A stretch of 64,000 nucleotides of DNA from Limnomonas spitsbergensis (lineage: Eukaryota > Chlorophyta > Chlorophyceae > Chlamydomonadales). This document shows, one piece after another, positions 45,131 through 53,930 of the stretch; positions within the stretch are counted from its first letter, which is position 1, and every line of letters begins with the position of its first letter. The notes below the pieces were generated by a model. The model saw only the letters and a program-made list of their open reading frames with translations, had not been told where the DNA came from and searched no databases. A program made the translations under genes and the position numbers. The DNA lies in NCBI GenBank assembly GCA_037349105.1, contig JAYJMM010000113.1:1860001-1924000 (forward strand), read 5' to 3'.

Positions 45131-45816
45131 AGAAAGAAACAAAGGTATACGCCCTGAGGCGTAAATTAAGGAAGGCATACATTCGGCCGTAGCACTGGGT
45201 AACCTACCATCTAGCTTCGTGTGCGGCTAGCCGGCACCCGGCCGTGATGTACCTGAATTGAAGCTTGAGCTCCCCAAAGTAAGCAGTGGTGTATAGTGCT
45301 TGTCCAGCACTATAATACCACCGGGCTGTTTTCTTCTGTCTCGTACTATTTCTAGTAGTTGAGCAGCCAAGCGCTAGTCCCATGCGCCGAAGTTTTGGCG
45401 CATAACGGTCAGCAATAACACATTGCCCCTTCATCCGGATATGAGGCCACCCAACTCCTTACGAACTAGCCCTTGGCCTCAAAAAGCATGGGACCTAAAC
45501 TGGACTGGACTACGACTTGCAGCCCAAGCTGCATGGCAGACCATGCATGAGGCCACCAGCCAGGGGCCACTAGATACATCAACGCATAAGGAACGTCAAG
45601 GAAACTTTGCAATCATCTGGATTTATGCTGCCAAGAACCAGCTGTCTACGTTCAACATGCTCTGCCCTCCCTTAAGCTTGTAGCCCCTCCAAACCAGCCA
45701 CGTCTGTTCCAAGAATGTTACCGACCAGGCCCACAACACAAAATATGTGACCCATCAAACAACACAGCCATCAACTAGGCAGCCACCTGCCCGATACGCT
45801 CTTTAATCACCCCGTT
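45131..45816. other. No gene recognised
   Basis: Short open frames only. The minus strand at about 45767 has a possible acceptor (GGGCAG|GTGGCTGCCTAG) that would end the repeat-protein gene next door with VAA-stop if its last donor is used. Confidence 0.35.
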
Positions 45817-47085
45817 TCAGATGCTCCTGAGCTCTATTGATTTGCTGTAACTCACCAGCGGCAGCAGCTGGGGGGCAGCAAGCTGCTTTACCTCCAAGCC
45901 GAACCTTGACTCCTCCTGCTTAGCGGCCTCCCCTCCAGACATATCCATATCCTCTGCCGGCAATCCACTTTTGCCGCCGCCGCCGCCGCCGCCACCGCCT
46001 CTGCTTTTCTCAAATTTTGCTCCGGTGACCGTCTCGTCAGCGTCTGTGCTGCCGCAGCCTTTCGCGATAGCAGATGCCACGCTGCTCACGCCCGTCCTCA
46101 CCGCCCCAAAGCAATGGACGAGCCGCTCACCAATGTTTCCGCTCCCCCTGGTCTCCACCGTGTCACCCGCAGCGCCACCGGCAGCAGCTTGCCGGGGCGA
46201 CCCTCCAGGCGGCGACTTGGCTGCTGGCGTCACAGGAAAAGCCCCTGGGTCAGCTCCGTCAGTGTGCTGGACCTTTAATTCTTGGCAAAGTGGATCCAGG
46301 GGCTGCTTTGGCATGTGCTCATGAGGTGCCATTGCTGGTGCCATGTCACCAGCGGCAGCAGCTTGCCTGGGCGGTCCTCTTGGTGACCCGTGGGGGGACT
46401 TGGCTGTTGGTGTCACAGGAAAAGCACCTGGGTCGGCTCCTCCGAGATGCTTGACCTTTGCTTCCTGGCGAAGGGGATCCAGGGACTGATGTGGCATTTC
46501 CTGGTGAGGTGCCGGTGCTGGTGCTGTGTCACCGCCAGCGGCAGCAGCTTGCCGGGGCGATCCTCTTGGTGACCCGTGGGGCGAGCTGGCTGTTGGTGTC
46601 ACAGGAAAAGCACCTGGGTCGGCTCCTCCGAGATGCTTGAACTTTGCTTCCTGGCGAAGGGGATCCAGGGACTGGTGTGGCATGTGCTCATGAGGTGCCG
46701 GTGCTGGTGCTGTGTCACCGCCAGCGGCAGCAACTTGCTGGGGCGATCCTCTTGGTGACCCGTGGGGCGAGCTAGCTGTTGGTGTCACAGGAAAAGCACC
46801 TGGGTCGGCTCCTCCGAGATGCTTGACCTTTGCTTCCTGGCGAAGGGGATCCAGGGACTGGTGTGGCATTTTCTGGTGAGGTGCCGGTGCTGATGCTTGC
46901 GGCTCGGTGGGAGATAGGATGTCACTGGCAGTGCCACCTCCAGCAGCCTGTCGAGGTGAGCCACTTGGGGTAACGCGTGATGAATTGCTGTTGGTTGATG
47001 GCACAGGAAGAGCACCAGGGTCAGGTCCCCCAAGATGCTTGACCTTAGTGTCCTGGCGAAGGGGATCCAGGGTTTGGCTTGGCAT
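45817..47085 (-). CDS. Pro/Ala-rich repeat protein, ~422 aa, 62-aa repeat
   Basis: One open frame from ATG 47085-47083. Residues about 1-300 hold five repeats of 62 residues, each with MPHQSLDPLRQEAKVKHLGG then ADPGAFPVTP and a Ser/Pro/Ala-rich spacer. The DNA period is 186 bp, keeping the frame. The non-repeat tail has a possibly helical stretch (GERLVHCFGAVRTGVSSVAS), poly-Gly and acidic residues. A canonical donor (CTG|GTGAGT, about 45855) near the end suggests the last 12 residues may be intron read-through. An in-frame TAG lies 9 nt before the ATG, and before it about 20 codons (KKAAVPSPTAKRQGPVQAP) resemble the repeat, so the 5' end may have been cut by a nonsense change. No function recognised. 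Confidence 0.5.
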   Translation of the reverse strand: MPSQTLDPLRQDTKVKHLGGPDPGALPVPSTNSNSSRVTPSGSPRQAAGGGTASDILSPTEPQASAPAPHQKMPHQSLDPLRQEAKVKHLGGADPGAFPVTPTASSPHGSPRGSPQQVAAAGGDTAPAPAPHEHMPHQSLDPLRQEAKFKHLGGADPGAFPVTPTASSPHGSPRGSPRQAAAAGGDTAPAPAPHQEMPHQSLDPLRQEAKVKHLGGADPGAFPVTPTAKSPHGSPRGPPRQAAAAGDMAPAMAPHEHMPKQPLDPLCQELKVQHTDGADPGAFPVTPAAKSPPGGSPRQAAAGGAAGDTVETRGSGNIGERLVHCFGAVRTGVSSVASAIAKGCGSTDADETVTGAKFEKSRGGGGGGGGGKSGLPAEDMDMSGGEAAKQEESRFGLEVKQLAAPQLLPLVSYSKSIELRSI

Positions 47086-48290
47086 TTTTTTCTAGGGTGC
47101 CTGTACTGGTCCTTGCCTCTTGGCAGTGGGAGATGGGACAGCAGCTTTCTTCTCAGCGGCCTCCGTTTAGGCTGATTCGAATGCTGTGTCGTGCTAAGCT
47201 GCTGTGGCAGGCACCTTGGCAGCAGGGACCTGTAGTAGGATCTGCTGACGTGGGTGACGTGGGTGGGTCCCGCAAGATATTGACGGTCGTAAGTCAATTC
47301 TGATACAGATTTCAAAGCCAACTCGTAAGATCAATGTACGTGGCTGGGAACAGGCGTAATTATTGTTGAACGAGGTTGTCATCGACGTAGTCAGCTATCA
47401 GTTGGTCGAGGAAAAGTTAGTTGCCATGATTGACGTCATCGTTGCGATCTTTCCGGCTGTCCCCGCGCCGGTGGCTGTCCCCAGTCCCCAGTATAGGTCA
47501 TCAGGCAAAATAGCAGCCAAGCGGCCTCGCTCGTCATTCGAAACAAGGTGTACGATTCACACTCTGCTCCAACGGCAGGCAGACACGAAGCGCAATTCTC
47601 ACCGATTTCGGCGTTCTCCGAAGTACGGTCTAGGGTTCCTTCAGAATGCGGAAACACTCTGAGCAAGCTTTGAACGTCATCCATGTCTTGGAGAGTGCGA
47701 AGCATGCGAATCAGGTCAGTGGCGATCTGCCAATGGCTTAACACCAAATAGCCCGGCCATCTGATTTGTATTATTTTGTCCAGGGCTTCCACTTGTCCCG
47801 GCAAGCAGCAGGCAGGATGTAAGATCCTCATGCCACATAGGCACATATAGCCCTGAAAAAGAAAACCGTGAAAAGAGTCGATCACTACGTAAATAAAAAG
47901 AAATAAATATGATACCATGCACCTACGCATGACATAGCCAAGCCCTCTGCCGGCTGGAGCTTTAGACCAGCACAGGCTAGTGCGGCGAAGCGGAGATTCA
48001 AGGCGAAGCGGAGATTCAAGTGCCTGGAGGAGAGACAGCCTAATTTAACCCCATCCCACCAGAGCCAGCCACGCCGCACTCGTCACCCCCTGCTATGTAC
48101 ACAGGCATCCAGGGTGGTACTGCGTTGCCATGGGCTTGGAAATAGTTTGGAAGAGTACTACCAGCTAGGCCCAAGAAACCCTGCAAGCAGCTGTTCCAAC
48201 GTGCACAGAATGCATGTTACCATGACGTGGAATGAAATGCATCAGTGTTTCCTTTTTCGGCCACAAGTCCAACTTCGTCAGGCCGCCCCG
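47086..48290. other. Intergenic, weak minus-strand open frame
   Basis: A minus-strand frame (about 47436-47850) includes HWQIATDLIRMLRTLQDMDD and FPHSEGTLDRTSENAEI before a possible GTGAGA donor. It reads like a short exon but I cannot connect it. CGAAGCGGAGATTCAAG is directly repeated near 47985-48020. Confidence 0.3.
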
Positions 48291-48294
48291 CGGC

Positions 48295-48402
48295 CGCCAA
48301 AGGCCCAGTTAAGACCAAACCTGGACCAGCCAGTAATGGGTGGCCAAAGCAGCAAGGCTGGCCGAAAATGGGGCCTTTGGCCAGCGGCCGGAATGTAGCT
48401 GA
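48295..48402 (-). repeat. Dispersed repeat family A, reversed copy
   Basis: AAGGCCCAGTTAAGACCAAA, GCCAAAGCAGCAAGGCTGGC and GGCCGGAATGTAGCTGAG, diverged from the other copies. Confidence 0.45.
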
Positions 48403-48433
48403 GTCACGGAAAAATAAGCACTCAAATGCATGC

Positions 48434-48760
48434 ATGCATTTCTCAAGACCTCAACTAGCTGCCTGCAGCAGTGCATCAAAAACTGCACAATGCTCGAGAA
48501 CGCTACTTTTGCATGCTCTGTCTTCTCCTGCTTCCTCATCGTCAATGTCCTGGGCAGACCCGCTGCGGCCATGTGGGCGTCCCTCGACTGAATGCGTGCA
48601 GCGATGAAGCCGTAATAACTGTCAAATGCTTGCTTGCAGGCCTCACCTTCTTCATCATCTGCCATGTCAGTGTCCTGGGCTGATCCGCTGCGGTTAAAGG
48701 GCAAGGAAGCAGCGGCCGGCTCATCGGATGATTCAGACAAGCGGGTGGTGAGCACTTGCT
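48434..48760 (-). CDS. Two similar acidic exon-like segments (unrecognised)
   Basis: On the minus strand, SSDEPAAASLPFNRSGSAQD followed by TDMADDEEG ends at a donor (GAAG|GTGAGG, about 48646). Further on, after an acceptor (ATTCAG, about 48592), comes GRPHGRSGSAQDIDDEEAGE, ending in LLQAAS and a TGA. Both share RSGSAQD plus acidic residues, suggesting a duplicated exon. The phase between them is not proven and the 5' end was not found. Could be a small gene or a remnant. Confidence 0.3.
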
Positions 48761-49064
48761 TGTTTTGAAACAATCCAGATGGTGCCTGATGGCTCACGGA
48801 GCCATCTATGCCTGGAACAAATATTGACAAAGAGTCTCGTGCATGACTCTGGCTATATTTGTTTTTGGCGTGAAAGGCTGTTGTTGCCTGATTTGGTTGG
48901 TGACGCGCCAATGTTTCTGCTAAGTATAGGTTTAACCCTCACGCCCCCCGGGGGACACATTGTTCTTACTTTCTTCTTCTATGCTCTCTGCCTTTGGTAT
49001 CCTCCTCCACCTGCAACCACTGTATATTTTATGACAATACACTGAAGTGTTTCTTTTAGCGCGC

Positions 49065-49345
49065 TTCAGCTACAATGCAGCTACATCACGGCCAACAGCC
49101 GTGGAGGCCTGGGGCAGCAAGTCCTGCTGCTCGGGCCACCGGCCATAGGTCGGTCAAGATTTTGTCCCAATTGGCCCAGTGGTGGCCGCTTGGCGGCATC
49201 CTACGGGTGGTCTGGTGCCCACTAAAAGAAACACTGCAATTCAGCCAAACTTCAGCCACAACCCCGCCTAGGGCCGGTAACGCTTGGTGCAGGAAGCCCT
49301 GCTGCTATGGCCACTGGCTGTGGGCTGGTATACTTGACCTGGCGC
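49065..49345 (+). repeat. Two adjacent family A copies
   Basis: Copy one, 49065-49225: CTTCAGCTACAATGCAGCTA, GGGGCAGCAAGTCCTGCTGC, GGTCGGTCAAGATTTTGTCC, GGTGGCCGCTTGGCGG. Copy two, 49240-49345: CTTCAGCCACAACCCC, GTGCAGGAAGCCCTGCTGCT, GGGCTGGTATACTTGACC. They stand directly upstream of the RRM exon at 49399. Confidence 0.65.
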
Positions 49346-49398
49346 ACAGTATGACTAGCACTGTGTGGGACGTGGCTGACGTTTCCAGTTTTCCACAG

Positions 49399-50541
49399 GT
49401 ATTTTACGCGAAGGTCTCTCACTCAGCCACAGAAGAAGAGATCAGGGGCCTATTCGGCCAGTTTGGTAACGTCCATAACGTCAACATGTTCCGCGCATTC
49501 CAGAGCGGGCCAAGAGCAAAATGGGTAAGGCCAGTTTTTGTTTTTGCGTGACTAAGCTACAGATCAGCTACCAGTCAGCTACACTATGGCCTCCGGCCAG
49601 AAGCCCCTGTAATGGCCGGCCAATGGTCGGCCAATGGTCAAGGTTTGGCAGTTGGTCAAGGCACCTGATGGCAACTAATGAAATAATACAATCGGTATGA
49701 CCTACAAAAAGCAGGCCCCCTTACCGGTATAGATATGTTAAAATTCAAATCCAAATTTCCTCTTGCTCTCTCTCTGCAATGAACGGTAGTTAGTGGAGCA
49801 ACTCGCCATTCTGCGCTTGGTTTTTTACTTCTGCGGTTGGCGGTTAAAAAATATTTCTACAAAAGGAAACCTGATTTGTTTTTCATGAGGGGACGCGTAC
49901 CCGCAAACCGCGCGTTGCATTACCATGCAAAGAAAAGGGAATAAAAAGTAAATACAAACATCTCAGCATGACTGTTGGGGTGCCACGTGGACTGTCATAA
50001 ATCTGTAGAATTCAAACGTCAGTGAATTCCAGTGTTTTGAATTCTGTAACTAAATTCGATAACATTGCTGGATGTCCCTCGTAATAATATGGGTATCACG
50101 GACACCTTCCAGTGCCTGCCCCACATGGCCCCATCTTTGCCACTGCTTGTTTCAGCGTGGGTTGCCTAATATTACTTAAGGCACGCAGATGTAGCTGAAT
50201 ATTCAGCTACATCACGGCCTACAGCTGAGGCCAGGTGCAAAAAGCCCTGTTCCTTGGGCCCATGGTCGTAGGCCGGTCATGCACTCATGCTTACGTCCCC
50301 ATTGCCCCAGTGATGGCTGCCTGGCGGCCCCCCAAGACTGACATGGCGCACACTAAACTCGTTTATTGTGCCCCAGGGTTGCGGCCTTGTTACAATGGAC
50401 TCACACAAAGGCGCAGCAGCAGCCATCGAGAATCTGGACCAGAAGCATGTTTGGGAGGGAGTGGGGACGCCAATGGTGGTCCAGTGGATGGACCCTGCCT
50501 TTCAAGGGCAGTCTCGGCGAAGACCCTGCACTTCAGTCTGA
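49399..50541 (+). CDS. RRM protein of the CELF/FCA type, two exons seen (probably 5' partial)
   Basis: Exons 49399-49524 and 50377-50541 join in phase 0 with AG...GT borders; the stop is TGA 50539-50541. Together they make one RNA recognition motif: FYAKVSHSATEEEIRGLFGQ, FGNVHNVNMFRAF, then GCGLVTMDSHKGAAAAIENL ending VVQWMD. The motif order ATEEE-(I/V)-LF-QFG-V-V, then GCG(F/L)V, is that of CUG-BP/ETR-3-like and plant FCA proteins (known family). The RNP1 aromatic is lost (GLV for GFV). N-terminal exons were not found; earlier exons or an RRM-only fragment are both possible. The 852-bp intron holds two family A copies, the second ending just before the acceptor. Confidence 0.6.
49553..49680 (+). 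repeat. Dispersed repeat family A copy (intronic)
   Basis: CAGCTACACTATGGCCTCCG, AGAAGCCCCTGTAATGGCCG and GGTCAAGGTTTGGCAGTTGG, with an internal duplication of GGCCAATGGTC. Confidence 0.5.
50190..50370 (+). repeat. Dispersed repeat family A copy (intronic, next to an acceptor)
   Basis: TTCAGCTACATCACGGCCTA, AGGTGCAAAAAGCCCTGTTC, GTAGGCCGGTCATGC and GATGGCTGCCTGGCGGCCCC; it ends within about 10 bp of the acceptor at 50376. Confidence 0.65.
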
Positions 50542-50889
50542 TCCTGGACCAAATAAGGCAGTACGATGCGGCCCGATATGGCACAGGTTAAGCCAGACTG
50601 TACTACCAAGGTGGCACGAAAAGGGACTTTTAGCTGGATTGTACTACCGCTAGCTGGATTGTCCTATTGACCAAAATCCTGGTCTTGGCTGGATTGTACT
50701 ACCAGCCAAAATCCTGCCATGCATACCTTCAGACGAAAATGTCATGCACTCAGAATTCAGACAATTTCTGAACACATGGCGTTTGTATTCAAACCGGAAG
50801 AATGCTGACTATTTTGCGAAGGAACTCCTTTCCAATGGGGTCCTCAGCAACCAGCATCGTCTCCGCGCCTTGCCCTGCCACCTAGAAGC

Positions 50890-51312
50890 CTGCTTTTCCC
50901 CACTTTTCCTCCTCTTTTTCCCTGTCCCCTGGTGTTTGTTTCTTTCTTTATTCCCAACCCTTAATTTAAGCGCCCACGCGGCCGAGCCTTTTTGAGCAGG
51001 GCCCAGAGGTGTAACGTCATTGACCTAGAAGCCTCCTTGGTGTGGGTAGTTGACTAGCAAGATCACTCAATGGGCAGCCAGGGGGAAATGATCCAGTGGT
51101 ACATCGCTGGTGGCATCCACACTTCAAGGTTGAGAGATCGAGCCCGCCGCACGATCTTCTCTCTAGATCGCAGGGTTCCATGTTCCTGCCCCCTCACATC
51201 GGAGGTTAGCATGGCTGCACCATGGTCCTGGCTGTGCATGGTAGCTGGAATTGAGCTTTGTCATTTCCTACCAGCCACACGCGGCCGAGCGTTCAGCAGG
51301 GCCCAGCGGGTG
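50890..51312 (+). mobile_element. 5'-truncated LINE copy: 3' UTR, tail and associated segment
   Basis: The pyrimidine-rich 3' UTR (CCCACTTTTCCTCCTCTTTT, GTTTCTTTCTTTATTCCCAA) runs into GCGCCCACGCGGCCGAGCCT, GGGCCCAGAGGTGTAACGTC, ATTGAC. It matches the minus-strand LINE 3' end at 52190-52400. The block at 51205-51310 also occurs at 42115-42235. Confidence 0.6.
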
Positions 51313-51481
51313 TGCACCGGTCTAAACTTAAAAGGCAGCCAGGCTCTCCACCAGGCTGCACCCAGCAGCATCGCTGTCACAGCTGTAACCTTGGAAACAG
51401 CAGATGAGCAGACTAGGCAGTTTACTAGCTCGGACGCTGGCTGTTTGTACTCTCCTCTTTGTACTCTCCTTACTCCCTCAA

Positions 51482-51545
51482 GTTAGGCGCCCACTCGGCC
51501 GAGCCTTTTTTAGCAGGGCCCAGAGATGTAACGTCATTAACTCTC
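51482..51545 (+). mobile_element. LINE 3'-tail copy (family B)
   Basis: GGCGCCCACTCGGCCGAGCC, AGCAGGGCCCAGAGATGTAA and CGTCATTAAC; about 65 bp, preceded by a short pyrimidine-rich stretch. Confidence 0.6.
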
Positions 51546-52079
51546 CCTAGGCGGCCAAGCTCACTGCACTGCATTCTCCACAGAGGAGACAGCTCTGGCT
51601 GTGACTGGCGGCTGCCCAGTGGCAGGCAGCGGCTCAAAGTGGAAGAAATAGACGGACTTTACCTATGAAGCAGTGCATAAGTCTTTGTTTTTCCTCCTTG
51701 GGGTCTGGCTTTTTCACTATTTATCTCTCTTGTTTACAGCGGCGGGGACGTTTGGTCTGCCCGCCCTAGTTTTCTGGGAGGGGAGATGGGGGTCTTTGTC
51801 CTTTGCTCTTCATGCTCTTTAGGCCCTTTATGCTCTTTCCTCTTTTCTTAAGTTCCTTTCCTTTTCCTCCTTATGAGACAGGAACTAGGATAGCCAGCAG
51901 GCAGGAGAGGGAGGCCCTAGGTTTTGTGGAACTTGTAGTTGAGTCTTTTTAAGGCTAGTCTCTGCAGGGGCAGGGGATACGGTTTGCTTGACCTTTTTGT
52001 TGTTGTTCTTTTTGTTTGGAAGGTGAACTTGCTTTCCTTTCTTTCCTCTTGTGCCTTCTCCCTTGACTTTCGTACCTGA

Positions 52080-52150
52080 CTTCATGTTTGCCGACGTGGC
52101 TGAGCAGTATTTAAGCAAGGCCCAGAGGTGAGTGTAACGTCATTAACTAA
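52080..52150 (+). mobile_element. LINE 3'-tail copy (family B), diverged
   Basis: GCCGACGTGGCTGAGCAG, AAGCAAGGCCCAGAGG, TGTAACGTCATTAAC. It sits about 40 bp from an oppositely oriented tail at 52190, so the two form an inverted pair. Confidence 0.5.
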
Positions 52151-52189
52151 GCATACTAGTATGAGGGAAGGGGCTGGCTCTTATGGCCC

Positions 52190-52868
52190 TCAGTCAATGA
52201 AGTTACACCTCTGGGCCCTGCTCAAATAAGGCTCGGCCGTGTGGGCGCCTAAGTAAAGAGTTGGAAGGGACGATGGAAAGAAACACAGAAGGGGGCAGGA
52301 CAAAAAAAAGGGGGGGGAAGTGGAAAATAGAGTGAAGGGACAAAACAAAAGGCTGGAAAACACAAAATACAAAGGAAGTTCCAACCTCTGAAAATGTCTA
52401 TGCCTCAACGATATCTACCACGTCGTCCACAAAGGCCAGGGCAACCCACCCAAGCCTACCCTGGTACACCTCTAAAAAGTCTCTAGCACCGTTCGGAGGA
52501 CCTGCCCATCCCCGCTCTTTAAGTTGATCCTGCACGCTGGGGCATTGAAAACAAGCATTCAGCGCGTCCTCCACATGGTCGCCGTCTCCCCTAGCCCAAC
52601 ATCGCAGGCAGCACCGCCTGTCACGCTGCTGACCACTGCGCCGTCCTCTAGTGTCAGCCGTGCTGACGGCGTCGAGCCACAGCCTAAAGTTTGTGCGCAT
52701 GCAAGCACACTCCGTGTGTGTGTCAGCTGGTGCAAACTCGCTACTGAAGAGTAAATAAATATTGTAGAGATGCTGTGTGCTGCTCGCATTGATCAAGCAG
52801 GGCATGCGTCCACCTGAGGCTGATGAACTCCCTGGCCCTACCCGCAGCAGCCATACATCCCCCTTCAT
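52190..52868 (-). mobile_element. Non-LTR retrotransposon (LINE) 3' end: ORF2 C-terminus, 3' UTR and tail
   Basis: The minus-strand frame 52868-52398 ends in a zinc knuckle of the kind found at the C-terminus of LINE reverse transcriptase proteins: CLRCWARGDGDHVEDALNAC followed by FQCPSVQDQLKERGW, ending FVDDVVDIVEA. The reverse transcriptase and endonuclease domains are absent, so the copy is 5'-truncated. Then come a pyrimidine-rich 3' UTR and the 65-bp tail that recurs across the window. Family-level assignment (L1-like) is inferred from the Cys/His pattern only. Confidence 0.65.
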
Positions 52869-53930
52869 TCCCCCACCTCCACATAGCCATGCGGGGCGAC
52901 ATAGCCATGCAGGTTGACATGGACAGGATGTGGTAAGGGCCGCAGCTCCCGCCCTGGAGTGACTCTGTTTCCGTCTATTGAGTTTGCTGCTTAGGTCTAG
53001 GCTGACGCGAGAGCAAGAGCCTGCTGGCCTGTTGTTCTGCTCTTAGAAGTCCGTCACTCTTCCTCGACTGGCGCCCCTCCGGACCCTGAAACCCTAGAAT
53101 CTAACGCTGTCCCCTTACGACACTCACCTGTATTATTGGTACCCTGCGACTTTTATGGCATTGTCCACGCAGTAGGGCAAGGTGCGTGAGCACCTCGTGG
53201 AGGTCAGTCATTGGGCATCACAACTGTCCAGTTCTTGTTGTTGTTGCTGCTGCTGCTGCTGCTGATTCTACAACTTGTGAAACTCAGTGGACGTCATGCT
53301 GTGACATTGTGCTGCTCTCCAAAAGCCTACCAATTGAAGATGTGAACTACTGGCACAAAACAGACTGGTACTGATAACGGTACCGGTAGTCACTTCCCGG
53401 TGTGCAGAGCCGTCAGCAGAAGGGTGTCCTACTCAACTCCTAAGCCTGGCCTTAAGCAGATTCTACCTCTCCAATAATGCATGTACCTGCTGCTTGTCAA
53501 CCTTGGGTGCTGCTTGCCAAACCTGTTTGCCTTGCTTTTATTCATTGACGGGATTACTACTGGGATTACTATCGGAGATCCCGATGAAAGCAACTGATTG
53601 ACACGTCAACCCTGACAATTAGGCGAGGAGCCCTAGTAATACCCCCCCCCCCCTTCTTCAGTTTCGAACGGCGTGTGTTAAGACGCTTGCATCGATCGCT
53701 CTTGCTCCGTCTCATGCCTGTTATTGGGTATTTAAAAGTTGATCTGCGCCACGTCATCGTTCAATGATTGGGCCCATGCCGGCCGGCCGGCTTCGTCCTG
53801 CTATGCCATCGGCAGGTCCGATCGACATGAGATAACCAGCCAGCAAGTGAACAAGACGACAGCATTATTGTCGCATCAAATGTTGAATTAAGACCCAACA
53901 GCAGAAATCTACCTGCGATAATCCTGAGCT
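52869..53930. other. Intergenic, upstream of the large repeat-protein gene
   Basis: No gene seen. It contains a short CTG run near 53250 and a poly-C run near 53642. It should hold the promoter of the gene starting at 53931; no core element is assigned. Confidence 0.4.

Noticed and set aside
53186..53374. Short plus-strand frame with a CTG run (VVVAAAAAADSTTC)
   Set aside because: Only 62 codons, a trinucleotide run, and no splice or homology support.
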